Positions 10,736-22,972 of a DNA stretch of 64,000 nucleotides are shown here, piece by piece. Position numbers and translations under genes: made by a program. Below the pieces are notes generated by a model. It made no database searches. It was not told where the DNA came from and saw nothing but the letters and a program-made list of their open reading frames with translations. The stretch is from Channa striata (taxonomy: Eukaryota; Chordata; Actinopteri; Anabantiformes; Channidae). The stretch's first letter is position 1. Each line of letters starts with the position of its first letter. The stretch spans positions 6,209,705 through 6,273,704 of the forward strand of contig CM065176.1 of assembly GCA_033026295.1 (NCBI GenBank). Direction: 5' to 3'.

Positions 10736-11329
10736 TACTGATAAACCAAAAATTCAGTCCACTTACACTCGTTGAACTAGTCTCAAAAATGCCTTTGTCT
10801 CAGTGACACAAGCTGCCAAATGCGTGTTTAGCTTTAGTTTGAACAAAATGACTGTTGTTACACTAGTGCCCTATTACAGGAAATCAAATTGCTAAATGAT
10901 TGGTTGACTGATGGAGGCTGTAACGATGGTAACCTGCCTGTTTTGGGGGTTTATTGCCACGGTCTGGCTGCAGCTCTGTCCCATGAGGAAACTGAAATGG
11001 TTGTAAAAAGTGGGGTTGAAGCATTTCCTGTGATTATTCCTTCCCAGCAAGGACTTCCCCAGGGTTCTAAAACGGAGATAATTCTGTATAAAAATATTTA
11101 AGTTATTTCTGTTTTTTAAATAAAATTTTGACACAAACCTCAGGGTTACATTTAGTACAGGGCTTAATTTAACTTTGACCCTGAGCTCCCACAAGTGTAT
11201 TTCCCTGGAAACATGTGCAGCTTTTGGGGAGATTTCTTTTAGAATTAAGTATCCATGCCTAGTATAACATTTTGGGACTGTCAATTTTAATTATTCTATG
11301 GTTTGAGAACTGTCTCGTTGTCTCTCCAG

Positions 11330-11517
11330 GACCCAACACCTATGAGGACGCAGCAGCTTACATTCAAGCACAGTTCGAGAGCAAGAATCGCTCTCCAAAT
11401 AAGGAAATCTATTGTCACATGACCTGCGCCACGGATACGGGAAACATACAAGTCGTGTTTGACGCTGTGACCGACATCATCATCGCCAACAACCTTCGAG
11501 GGTGTGGCTTGTACTGA
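11330..11517 (+). CDS. gnao1: gnao1 exon 8A (GoA-type C-terminus)
   Basis: Terminal coding exon of G alpha-o isoform A. It starts after AG at 11328-11329, completes Gly293 and reads PNTYEDAAAYIQAQFESKNR onward to TGA at 11515-11517. The TCAT G5 box lies at 324-327 and the tail NNLRGCGLY carries Cys351. With exon 7A it makes the 354-residue GoA isoform. One oddity is residue 330: Gly in TCATDTGNIQ, where mammalian GoA has Asn (from memory). The exon has the same coding length (188 nt) as 8B, consistent with tandem exon duplication. Confidence 0.97.
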
Positions 11518-11743
11518 GCGCGCCCACACACACCCTGTAATGTCCTTCCTCTTTGTCCCCTATCTTCTCCTGCCCTTCCTGTCCTGCTCCCCCCTCCTCG
11601 TTCCCGTTCCTTTGACACTGCTGTGGAAATGATGATGGTGATGATGACGATGATGATGAATCTGCTGATTATTTAAAGAAAAAGAAAGAAAAATACAACT
11701 AGGTACATATTAATAATGAGGATAACTTAAAAAATAGGCATAC

Positions 11744-11744
11744 G

Positions 11745-11780
<36 letters not shown>
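11744..11780. repeat. (TA)n microsatellite
   Basis: Nearly pure TA repeat with one interruption, ending at ATATAATG, in the presumed GoA 3' UTR. It can extrude as a cruciform in DNA or a hairpin in RNA. Confidence 0.9.
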
Positions 11781-13367
11781 ATGTTTTTAGTTCTTGTCTC
11801 TTCTTGCTCCAACTCCTCCTCCTGATGTCCTTCGACCTGCTGCCAAGCAAACAAATTTGTTTTAGTAAAAAAAAATGAGCAGCCTTGAAAACTTCTTGAA
11901 CAAAGTCGATGAACGCCTCTGTTCCCGGTCCGTCTTTTGTTGTTAACAAAAATGAAACCTGTACTTTTCGTTGCAGTTTTTTATTATTACAGTATGACTT
12001 TTGTTTTATTTTTGTTGATCGTGTGTATATTTATTACAAGTATCAGTCTGTACACTGATTTTTATTCACATTTTGCCTCACCTTGACACCTTTATTTGTG
12101 TATGATTGTTTTTTGTTTCTTGGCTATAATAGTGATTATGTAATAACACCATTTTTCGGAGATATGTGAAAATGTCAATGGCACTAAAACAAAATGATCA
12201 CCAGACAGGTCAGCCAAAACCCTTAAAAACTCCTAAGACCTGCTGAAACTGACAATGCAGATTTTTAACATTAGTCTTTATGTTTACATTAGCCATGATG
12301 TTTGGAAGATGTTTGTTGTCAATTTTCTTTTTGTTTTTGACTAACTTGTGTTAATTTACTCCCCGAGACTCAGTTTTCATGGTCAGGAAGTGAGACTTCC
12401 TGTTTCCTGAACTTGCTCTTACAATTATCCAACTGTCTGAGATTCAATAGGAAATGTACTAAATGTATCGGTGCCATGTAATAGAGGTACTGGACTGTAG
12501 ATAGCTGCTCTTTTTGAAGGAAGTACAAAACATTTTATCTCTACCTTCCTCACTGTTATGACCTGTAGACCAACTAACATTCTCCACTTAATGAAACTCA
12601 CTCCCAGTTTGAGAATGGTTAAGTACTGTATTAATTTATTTATGGATTTATTGATTGTCCTCCATACACATATCTGTCTCTCCTTTTGATTTACACCTCA
12701 CCACCATGCCTTTACGTCTCTGATGTGTCTTTCATTCTCTCCCGTTTTTGCATGGCACTCTGGCGTCCTGATTTCAGGTTCAAAGGACCCCCTCCTCCTT
12801 TCTTCTCAACCTTTGTTTCCCCTCCTTCCTTCCTCATCTCCTCGTCCTCCTAAAGCCATGACACCAATAGCATGAGATACTCAAGCTTTTGTACAAAGAG
12901 ACCAGTTAATTCAAAACACTTAAAAAAAAAAACTTAAAATAGAAACTGTTCAGATAATGACAAAAATAGTTTCATAAAAATTGCAAAATCAGAAAAAAAG
13001 ATGGGCGAAAATTGCAGAAAAAGCAAAGAAGATGAAAAGCAGCGAATAAAGGAGGGAGCAGATTGGTTCCTGAAAGGGACAGGGCAGGATCTAACGAAGA
13101 GAAACAAGGTGAGTCCTAGTGATGAAGGGTCGAAAGGTCATGTGGAGGCTTGGAACAAGGTGTGTAGATTTTGGGATTCTAGCAACAACGAAACATAAAA
13201 AAAAAAAGCCAAAAAAACCTACAACTATTACAGTAATAAAAACTAATAAACATGGGTATTACTACAATATCAACGAGAATCTTGATGATCCTGTAATATT
13301 CTCAAAAGAAAACCTTTCTTGTGCTTTGTAGCTACAGAACATTTTTTCTCTATATTGCCCTTTTTTA

Positions 13368-13373
13368 AATAAA
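13368..13373 (+). promoter_or_regulatory. gnao1: candidate poly(A) signal, GoA transcript
   Basis: AATAAA followed about 55 nt later by the GT-rich stretch TTGTGTTGTTGTAATG, a plausible downstream element. Competing hexamers lie at 13045-13050, 13235-13240, 13245-13250 and 14203-14208 (ATTAAA). Confidence 0.4.
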
Positions 13374-13454
13374 ACACATGTTTTGCAAAGGGTTCCCGTT
13401 TGACAGTGAGCTGATTTGAAAGCTCATCTTGTGTTGTTGTAATGCTCTGAACTG

Positions 13455-13490
13455 TGCCCCCACCCCCCCCCCGCTCCCCACCCCACCCCC
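13455..13490. repeat. C-rich tract
   Basis: Runs of CCCC to CCCCCCCCCC separated by A or GCT. The sense strand could form an i-motif and the opposite strand a G-quadruplex. It may mark the region just past a poly(A) site or an internal 3' UTR protein-binding element. Confidence 0.8.
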
Positions 13491-13805
13491 CTCTCTCTAT
13501 CTCTCTCTCCTCCGACCGTTTTGCCTGTTTCCCTGCATTAGAACAGTGTCCTCACTTTAGCCTGACTCAGAACGATTAAATATAATATTATAACAATATC
13601 TATTTTTTATTATTTCGGAAAAAAAAACACTTCTTTTGGGGAGAGCACGTTTCTCGCTGCGTCCGCTAGTTAGGGACGTCGCATGTTCACACATCAACGC
13701 TGTACAAAGTCATGCTCCTTTCCTCTTCCTCTCCTTCTTCTTCTGTCTCTTTTCAGTTTGACAAACACGTTCCAGGTCTACAATGAAAAGCACAGCTCTC
13801 ACATC

Positions 13806-13839
13806 GCACACACACACACTCATGCACACACACACACAC
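13806..13839. repeat. (CA)n microsatellite, interrupted
   Basis: CA repeat interrupted by CTCATG. Confidence 0.9.
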
Positions 13840-14429
13840 GAATACAAGAAGTAGATTTGGAAATCTATCTCCTCATACCTGATCTATGTTACTCCCTCAT
13901 CGATCTATCTATCCATCTGTATAGACCTCTCTTTCTTGCCGCCTTGATTTCTAGTTTTTAAAAAAGAAAATAACTGTGTATAATGACATGATATACCTGT
14001 TTTTTGGCATTCTGTTCCTGTTACCTTCATATTTTTTTATTTTTACCTTCTCTATGTTTTGTTCCTTACCCAGTGAATGCTTTTTTCTGTGCAGCTTTTT
14101 TTTCTCTTTCTCTCTCTCTCTCCCTCTACTCCTCTTTAGTGAATGGTTGTTATTTCATGTGGGATGTCCGTGCTGGAAAAACCAATCGAATGTAGTGTTT
14201 ACATTAAAAAGCCACTGTTTTCATGACTACAAAAAAAAAAACGCCAGCCTCTTCTTGTCTGAATCATTCGGTTTCACCGTGTCTGTGTTGTTGTTTTGGA
14301 ACAGCAGGTAATTAAGAAATCTCTGGCTCGAATGGTGAAAAGAAATATTTTTCGTTTAGAGGCTGCAGAAGCGGAAATGTAGAAATGAAACATGATTTCT
14401 CTAAAATGTGACCCTGCTAAGTAGATGCT

Positions 14430-14770
14430 GAAGTCATAAATGCTACGTTTAATTAAGACATCTGGTGGAGTGCTTAGCTGAGACGTCTCGCTGGCATAAA
14501 AAACTTAATAACACCTCAACAAATATCTCACACACACTAACGTAAAATCCTTTCAACACGTGGCGATGGAATCTATTGGTATAAACAAAACCCGCGTCGG
14601 GATTAGTGTTTGTGCACACTGTGACACTTTACAAGATGAGGCTGATGATCGCTCATAATTGCACGTTAATAAGCTCTTGCTGTTTACAGTTGGGCGTCTG
14701 TAGCCAGCAGCAGGCAGCCTGATCCTGCTGCAGTCGCTGAGGAAGAAATTCATTATCCTGCTAGACAAAA
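14430..14770. other. candidate conserved non-coding element
   Basis: Repeat-poor block just past the presumed gnao1 end. It has TTTAATTAAG and TAATTGCACGTTAATAAG homeodomain-like cores, CAGCAGCAGGCAG and CGTCGGGATTAG. The call rests on texture only and needs cross-species alignment. Confidence 0.2.
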
Positions 14771-16079
14771 GTGACTTTTTAAAAAATAAGTAACTTCACA
14801 GCAGCCAACAATTTAATCTCTAAAAACCGTGTCCAGCATTAATACAGCTTATTGTTTTATCTCCGCTCCTGCGCCTTGGGACTTGTGTGCAAAGTGCAAA
14901 TATATGACAAATATCACACTTTCTTTTTAAAGCGGTTCATTACGTTTTTATGGCATCGGAAGTTGGTGTGATATTTCAGCAGCTCTTGGATTCATAGCAA
15001 AATGTGCCTTATGTATCAAAAGTAAAAGAAAAACCTCCAACATAAAGTAATTGGTACAACGACTGATGTGCTATTATGAACTCAAATACCAATTTCCTAA
15101 ACATGCAGTTACAATGTTGTATTTAGGGGAAAGCATTTGAAAATTGTTGACTCACATCTTGGCTGATATCTCTGACATACTGTAAAAAGTGTTTGCTGCT
15201 TTCATTTTTTGAGAACAGTGCAGGACTTTAAAATGGCAAAAAGAGGAAAACAATTTTTGTTCATCAACGTAATATTTAGTGTGCATTCAGCTAGTATTAA
15301 TAATACAGTATCCTTAGAAGTAACAAAATTAGCCAAGGATTCTAAAAAAAGATTAGAATAATTAAACGTTTGAGTTCTCCTTTTATGATATGTTCTCCAG
15401 CAGGTTGGATGTCCTCCCTTTGTCTTTATGACTTCCTCCAACCTCTTTGAATATCCTAAGAGCCGCGTGTGTTTCCTTCCACTTGTAATTTTAGTCTACC
15501 AGATTGCTTGGTTGTCTGAGCCAGATCCAATCTCTCCACAAGTCTTCAATGAGTCTGGAGACTGAGACTGTCCCTGGAGAATTACTCATTTGCTAATTTA
15601 GTCCAGACTAACATAGCTGTTGCCACTTATCAAGAACTAAGTTGAAACTTGACTTTGCATCATGTTATTTGCTTAGAGAGTTTATCAAGCTTTTGCTCTG
15701 ATTTAATTTCTTAATATTCCTTTCTTTCTTATTGGCCAATTTTGATTGCTTCTGAACATTTACAATAGACCAGTTTTCATTATATTATTATAATGTTTTA
15801 CTCTTTTTGTCATTATAACATAAGGGGGTTTACTTTTCACTCAACTCTAAAGAACTAAAGGTAGCATTTTTTTCAAGATGATGTGTTAGACTGCTTTAGT
15901 TTAAGCTGCTATCCCCTCCAAAAGTATAGAAAAGCAGGCCAACACACTAGTTTGTGCTTAATGTTTGAGTTAAACGTTTACCCAAGTTCATCCAGTATGA
16001 TTAGTATTCCATCAACTAATTGCCCTTATTAATCCTTTTCTGTAAAGACTGCATTTATTTTTAAATATGATAAATATAT

Positions 16080-16570
16080 GTAAAAACCAGAGATCAGCCT
16101 ACAACTGAGAAAACTGGGGTATACCACAAACATTAGTCATGGCCAATAGAACAACTTGAAATGTGAATAAGAAATAAACAACTGGTGTCATGAGAAACAT
16201 GCAAAGGAGAACAGCCGCTAATACCAGAAGGATTGTAAGAATCTAAAGTAAACGGTCAGTGAGCAACAACACCCTTCACAGAACAGAGCTGAAGGATTTG
16301 CAAATTTACCCTTTGAATAAAACCTCATAAGCAGAAATGTAGAGCCCATACCACAAAATGCAAATCCCTCATCAGCAGGAAGAATGAGGAAACTAGGAAA
16401 AGTTCTGAAACAAAGTTCTATGGACTACGCTCTACCAAAATGATGAAAATGCCACAGTATGTGGGAAGAAAGAAACTGCCCAGTGAAGGAATGTGGAGGC
16501 AGTGACGTGTGTTGGGGTGCGTGGCTGCTTCTTTATTAAAGAGTGTGACCTCTGCATCTCTAAACTCCAA
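16080..16570 (+). mobile_element. decayed Tc1/mariner-like transposon relic
   Basis: The stretch carries words I associate with transposase-coding DNA of fish Tc1/mariner elements, notably GTGGAGGCAGTGACGTG followed by TGGGGTGCGTGGCTGC and TTTATTAAAGAGTGTGACC. These match the usual order of the region around the conserved Trp-Gly motif, with a deletion. No open frame survives. Neighbouring sequence from about 15.2 kb may belong to the same element (GAGTCTGGAGACTGAGACTG near 15551), but its ends could not be found. Confidence 0.4.
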
Positions 16571-17704
16571 ACTAACCAGCACGATGAGGCTCTTTAAAGA
16601 CCAAATAAAACAAAATACAATTTTGTTTGTGGATGGAAAATGTAAAAGCTGGAGTTTGATATGTTCCACATATCTGAGCATACAACATAAACATATAGAG
16701 TTCGCACATTGCTTCCTGTCCTCCCTTCAGTTGACCCCCACAGGAAGGAAGTTGTAAAGCGAGTTGACATAACTCAGGAGGACAAACACAAACACACTTT
16801 TTCTGCTGCGCTCCCACAACCTCACATGCTGGAGAAACTCACTTCAACTCCATAAAACTGGGGGCAAAAATGTATAGACGGGTTTTATTCGGCCATGGAG
16901 AATTTGTTTACGTGCTCACGTGTTATCAGCAGGAAATCACACTTGTTCACTCATCCGGCTTCACAAAGTATTGCATGAAGTGTCTGAATACTTATGTCAG
17001 TGAGAGATTGTAGAGTGAGGGGAAAAAACCGAACTGTACATTGTAGAATGGGACTGTGACATATCAATTCACACATTTTAAGCAGCAGACGTTTTGTAAA
17101 AACACATCTGTACTCACACATCAATAGAGAGCTCACAATCTGGGCCCTTACGGTGTGTTTCAATGTACTGCAGGGGCTAGTGACATGAATCACACACCGA
17201 GAGCGAGAGCGAGAGATCAGAAAGAAGCCCTGTCATGGCAGATAGAATAGTAAATGTGAGCTAGTGAGACAGGACGCGGGGACAGAGACGGGGGTTGCAT
17301 CTGACATTCGTCATTCACACATGAGAGAGAGGAGCTTTCATCCTCCCTGGTGTGGATGTAGCTGCAAGGAAAAGGCCGGTTCACTGGGTTCAAGCGTAAT
17401 ACAGAGAGTGAGGAGGGGAGAGGCCGGGCGGACGGAGGAGGAGGGGGTGTGAGGAAGGACAACTCCGGCCTCCTCATCTCCTCTGCTCATCCTAATCGCT
17501 TTAAGAATCCATCACAGCAGCCTCAGGAACAACAGGCGGCTTCCATCACTTAGCTGATTGGTTAATATGAGGGATGCAGACGTTACGAGATGGTTCACTC
17601 CTCGTAAGGCAGAATTCCAAGCCAAATATCCTTAAATCGACCAGCGACAAGGACAAAATTAGTTGTTGTTGTTTTATTTATTATTTACACTGTAAAAACA
17701 GTCT

Positions 17705-17835
17705 GTTGATTGTCTTAACCTCTCATCCTGTTCAGAGTCCCAGTGGTGCTGGAGCTAATCCCAGCCGTCACTGAGCAAACACCCTGTGGTACATCTGGAC
17801 AGGCTGCCAATCCATCCATTCGAATCACTCAAGTG
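17705..17835. repeat. dispersed teleost repeat (CTCATCCTGTTCAG / GCTGGAGC type)
   Basis: Reads CTCATCCTGTTCAGAGTCCC, then GGTGCTGGAGCTAATCCCAG, then a CCCTG..ACATCTGGACAGG stretch and CCAATCCATCC. This is a decayed member of the widespread fish repeat whose intact form reads as cattle-grid words such as GCGGGGGGCTGGAGCC and CCCTGGACAGG. A second decayed copy is at about 39480-39600. Confidence 0.55.
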
Positions 17836-18379
17836 GGCACTGATGCCTTCACCGCAGCCGGGGCTCGAGTGGTAGGGAGGCTCGTTCTAAACTGTTTGGG
17901 TTTGATGATGCAGCTTCTCTGAAAAAACTGCAGGTTTCCTGTTGACGCTTAAAGTAGGAGGGACTAACACTGTCCCTGCTACTGACTCTCTATTCATTTT
18001 CATAGAAGAACTGAAAGTGCTGTTTCGTCAAATGTGTACTGCACCATGCTTATAACGTAAACACGTATCATAAAGTCTTGATTCGTTTGTAAATTAATAC
18101 ACTGTGACCTATATGATCATCTAACCGTGATCCAAGATTAGGATACGAAACATCTAAAATGCGGCACAGGGTGGGAGAGGTCCCAGGACAACGGGTGGTC
18201 CAGCACAGAGAGGACGGGGAAAAGAAAAAGAAAAACCACGTCTTCATTTAAGGTGGATTTGTGGAAACAGATCATTTTCGATGCTGTTGTCGTCGTCCCT
18301 CACTTTGAACTAAAAAGATTGAAGGTGAGGAGAACAAAGACGCACAGGAATCAAAAGCAGGACAGAGGCCGCACATAGT

Positions 18380-18720
18380 TCTGAGTGAGCAGGGCTGTGC
18401 AGCCGCCTCGTGGCCCGGCTGCCCTCACATTCTCGCTGCCATTGAGATATTTTTAAACGCCGCAGAAAACATCAATGAATCATCATCAAGCGAAACCGAA
18501 GACAACACACATCACATCAGCTTTCTGCCTAAGTGAAACTGACACGGCCCGACTTCACACATGGAACTCATATTGGAGATGAGAGCGAAAAAGACCTTTA
18601 TATGTTTTTTCCCCGGCTGAATAAAAACAGCGGTGGGTTTCTTTGTGCTGCTCGGTGAACAGGCTCTTCCTCACCAGGCTTTTTCTGCCTGAGAAAATAA
18701 CGAGACGACGACATTCTGCA
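18380..18720. other. candidate conserved non-coding element
   Basis: Balanced, repeat-poor sequence with CCGCCTCGTGGCCCGGCTGC, CATTGAGATATTTTTAAACG and CTGAATAAAAACAGCGG. No coding potential is recognised. Proposed as regulatory on texture alone. Confidence 0.2.
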
Positions 18721-19019
18721 CAGCACTTTGTACTATATTATCTCATGTCATGCTGCCTCACACACATTTCCACAACTCAGAGCAGTGTACAAAAAAACAC
18801 ACACACACACACACGGGACAAATCTGAGAGAAGAATGAGATGCAATACAAAACCCTTTTCCAATTTGCACTGGGTGGAGGGAAATGAACATTCTGCTGCG
18901 TAATTGTTCACATTCTTGACGAAACCCCCACTGGCAAGTACAGAAGCTTTTGCCGTTTATGATTCACTACATGATCCTTAGTAGAAGCGTCATTTTAATA
19001 ACTAAGTTATAGAGTCATG

Positions 19020-19400
19020 TCTGATGCTTATTGCCAGTCAGAAAGCCATTATGATCAATAACGGATAACAGATTTATATGGAACTCGAGTCTCTGCCAGA
19101 TGTAATTTGTTGCACTTTGTGCCAGTTTAATATCCCATCAGGTCTGGAGGCTTTGAGCTTTTCCCACCACAACAAACGAAGGTGAAGTTGGACCATCACA
19201 ATGTTTCAGGACATTTCTTCTTGTGTTGGCTTTTTTGTTCAGCATGTAGGATTTTATTAAAGATAATTTTGCTGACCAGCTTTATTTGAGAGTGACGAAA
19301 GCAACCACATTAGTGCCGACACCTCTGTCTGATTGAAACCAGGCCTGCAGGTCAATCATGGCAAATCTAATAGCAATCCAAACATTTATTATTTATCGAA
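19020..19400. other. candidate conserved non-coding element
   Basis: Repeat-poor block with AGCCATTATGATCAATAACG, GGTCAATCATGGCAAATCTA and TTTATTAAAGATAATTTTGC, words typical of homeodomain or PBX/HOX-like cores. Texture only. Confidence 0.2.
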
Positions 19401-21549
19401 CTTTACTAACAACAATATGCACGTCCTAGTTTTTATCAGGTTAGAGGTAGTTTCAGAATAAACTAACAGTTCTGCTCCTTTTTCAGTCAAGCTTTAGCCA
19501 ATCAAATACAGTAGCTACATAAAAGACAATGACACTCTTCAACCAGTGGGAGGCAGAAATTCACAAAAAGGCCAAAAAAAAAAAAATAATTATCACTCTG
19601 TATTCCAACCTTTAAAATTCTCACAGATCAATGTCATGGTTTTATGAAGATCGCATCCATACTTACAAGTGGTTCTAATTTTTCATTCTATTTTCAGTCC
19701 TGCGTTATCGTCAGTGGTAAAACTGCTCCTTTCCGTAACGATTCTTTATGAGGAAAATTTGACGATGAACGTGGAAGTTGAAGTACCACCTCTGGCCATG
19801 CGCTTACTGTGTATCATGGATATACAATATCACATTCCTATTCTAACGATTTCCCTGCAATTCTTAAAGCATGTGCGACTAATAGTAGTTCAACCTCAGA
19901 TCCATGATTCCAGCTATGCACTTGTACAGATGTTGCTGTTAAATGAGCCTATGCTGTAGTTGTTGCTGCTTCTGCAGATGTGACACACAAACGTGCTTCA
20001 TAAAGAAGAAGATGTTTGAAAGCTCAAATGTTTTTGCTCCTTACAGTTCACTGTCACGAGCCTGAGGTAAAAATATTCCGAGCTTCATGGAACCTTTGAG
20101 GACTCCTGACTGTGTTTTCCCTGCGCTGTCTGAGTCCACAGAAATGAAAGAAAGGCTGAATTGTTTGGTTGAGATCGGTTTGTCCCTGAGTGCCTTACAT
20201 CTGCATACACTTCAAAGTGACAAGGAGACAATTTTTATTCAATGAACCTGTAGTGAAGTATGAAGGTAATTCGTCCAGAGCCACAGTCGACCCTCGTTTT
20301 CACATTCTCCAATCTGGCCCCCTCTGAAAAACCTTTCCACAGCGCTGATATAAAGATTATCCAAGGCAGCCATCTTCATGTCACGTTTGTTTCTGTTGCT
20401 TTTGGCCTAAAGTCGCTTTCACAAAATCATTTGGATTCAGGTCATGTGACTAAACTCCCACAGTGTTCATCTCCTTTAGTATGAACGTAACCCTCAGAAG
20501 TCCAGGATAGATCTGCTCGTTTCGAATACTTTGGATTTCACCTTTTTATTTCACCAAGCCAATATTTGGTGTCATTTTCTACAGCACAACCTCTGTGACA
20601 GATTTTTTCCATTTTGACACACTGTAATAACACAATTTATTAACCATTTATCATTCCTCTGCTTTTACTTGGCCTATCAACACCATTCAAAAACTGCAAC
20701 GTAGCTTAACATCTTCACTTTCGACAAGCAAGAAACAGAAAGTGTTGCAGCGCTTCGTCTTCCTGCTACTTCGTCATAAAGAGAGTGTGGACTCGATCAC
20801 AAACTCCAGGGGTTAAGTCGTTTTGTGTTTTGTAGAAGCCACAAATGACCGTAAATCCAAACGGCAGCTCTAACAGTCGAACATTAACGGAGTTGGAGCA
20901 GGATGGCCTGTATTTGTGCTGAGAAATGCCTCCACACTGGTGCTTGATTCCGGCCATGCATCATTAAATGTGAGCTGACATCACTAACTGAGACAAGTGA
21001 TTTCTCCTTGCGTTGGAGAAAGTTCACTGACTTTCCTGCTTCCGTTTATTTATTACCTGGTGAAACGCCTCATTCTGAAGTTTTAAACTTGTTTTGCTGT
21101 GGTACACGATCCAAACTGGGACAGAGCCGCACCAGATACAAAATCTGCTCGGGTGCTGGTAGTGATACGGGACTAGTCAGTGATGGGAGTTTACCTGCAC
21201 AGTTAGTTCCTGGGAATCACAAACGTTTTGTTATCTGATCTGGTGCCTTCAGCTTTTTTTCAGTATCACTGATATGATACATTCCAGGGCATATAAAAGT
21301 ATTTTTTTATCGTTTATAGTATTTTTAAAGATGAGATGTTTTTATACTCTTATGGCAAAAGTATGAATTTAAATAACACAATTTGTAAAAATGTCACTTC
21401 TTTGAATGGAAATAACTTGTACAAACATTTTTGCATAATCACGATGAAAATGTCAATTACTTATTTGTTTTTTTACTTTGTTGTTTGCCACAGAGTAAGA
21501 TTGTCGTAAACTGTAGGCAGATTTGTAAGAGAGTAAAGAAACACCGATG

Positions 21550-21590
21550 AGATGGGAAGGAATGGGGAGGAATGGGGAGGAATGGGGAAG
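21550..21590. repeat. 10-bp minisatellite (GGAATGGGGA)
   Basis: About four tandem 10-bp units GGAATGGGGA with small changes at the edges, followed by GACAGAGG-type repeats near 21600-21626. Confidence 0.85.
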
Positions 21591-22476
21591 TGACAGAGGG
21601 AAATCAGGACAGAGGACAGAGGATGGGGCACAACTTATCGCCTGTGAGAGCGCTGCTGTAATTTTTAAGAAGTCTGCAATGAGATCGACCCAAATTAGGC
21701 ATCATCACTCACCCTAAAATGTTTAGCCAGGGGCCGACCAACTTAATGAATCTGGCCCATTTCCATTGCTAATCTACTAAAACACCTGCTTTTCAGTTCA
21801 TCTCTAAATAAGTGACTGTGAATGAACAGCAAATGTTTCGAGCTGCTTTACACGTCGGTTCGAAGGCTTAGTCATCAGTTTTATGTCCTAGCTATAAACT
21901 CTTACTGGGTCATTTAAAACATGTTTTCTCACTTTTCACTATTGTGTCAAGCCAAGACCACACAGGACCAGCGAGTCTAGAATCATGGCACCAGCTCTGA
22001 GAGGCTGCACTTAATAATTTACAGGTGCATGTAAATCATTGGTGGCCTTTACTGTTGCCTCTTTGTGTCAGACATATTTACACCAAAGTATGAAAATAGT
22101 ATATTTAAATGCAAATTCACTCATGTCAGCCGTGCTGGACAGTTTGGCCTGTAACTATGTGGAGATGCAGCCGACTGATCTGTGATGTGATGAATTGTGG
22201 CAGGACACCACCGGCTCCCTGCTGGGTCCATGATGGGATCCCACACAGTGTGGCGAGGTCTCCTTCCCAGCTCAGCCAGTTCAGGATATTCACAAACCCT
22301 CTACATACAACACAGGCCTTTTGACTTTGACTGTGTGTTCAGGATCATAGTTGGACGACGAAATGTTGCTTCTCTGTATTAACGGTGTTGCTGCTGTAAA
22401 CACCAGTTTGCCAGTTCGACTAGAAGCCGTTTGTGTCCAAGCTGTAAAAGAGCCACTATGTCAGACAGATGAGGTG

Positions 22477-22972
22477 TGTTACGCCCCGGCCTAGGGGAAA
22501 ACCAGAATCCCATCTACCCAGCACCCAGAAACCACCAGAACAGATAAACTTCAGCCCACGAGGTTTATTGTTCGTGTGGTTAGACACAGGTTTAAAGCTT
22601 CAGGGTGGGTCCAGCCTGCTCTTACCTCATCAAACGTAAAATGAAACAAATCATACAATGCACTGACCTATTCTCCAACCCCAAAACAGGAGAAAACTGG
22701 GATTCAAACAGAAAGGCTAAACACACCCTGACCACAGATTTCGTGGCACGAGGTGCAACAAGTTAGTATGATGGTCCGGCGGTGTCCTGGGTCAGACTGG
22801 GAGACACTGGATGTAAAACCCCTCAGGTGAAGAATGCAACCAATCCGCTCCCAGAACGGCATCCAATAAACCTGCCAGCCAATCACACACTTAACCGCTT
22901 GATTAACGCCACATATGTCACACACATCCACACATAAACACATTCTAACACATTACGACCAAGGTCGTAACA
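22477..22972 (+). mobile_element. solo-LTR-like element (TGTTACG...CGTAACA)
   Basis: A 496-bp unit that begins TGTTACGCCC and ends GGTCGTAACA, so its ends are inverted repeats matching at 9 of 10 positions and follow the TG..CA rule of LTRs. An AATAAA lies inside at 22865-22870, as expected for a + strand LTR, and a short palindrome ACGACCAAGGTCGT lies next to the 3' end. I could not find a matching target-site duplication. A short non-autonomous DNA transposon with terminal inverted repeats is therefore also possible. No internal retroelement genes flank it. Confidence 0.5.

Larger units (their letters stand above)
8598..11329 (+). other. gnao1: gnao1 intron 7A-8A
   Basis: A 2,732-nt intron with a consensus donor GTAAGA and acceptor TCTCTCCAG. 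It contains a repeat-poor, conserved-looking stretch (about 9090-9610), a sense-strand G-quadruplex motif (9660-9683) and a dispersed teleost repeat (about 10521-10735). No further coding sequence is seen. Confidence 0.85.
11518..14225 (+). other. gnao1: gnao1 GoA 3' UTR (end uncertain)
   Basis: About 2.7 kb after the GoA stop without a gene. It contains GATGAT repeats (11630-11660), an AT microsatellite (11744-11780), U-rich stretches with TTTATTTAT (about 12640), a C-tract (13455-13490), CA runs and another pyrimidine tract (14080-14130). Candidate AATAAA signals are at 13045, 13235, 13245 and 13368, and ATTAAA is at 14203-14208. A long 3' UTR is usual for this gene, but the true end needs transcript data. 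Confidence 0.45.
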
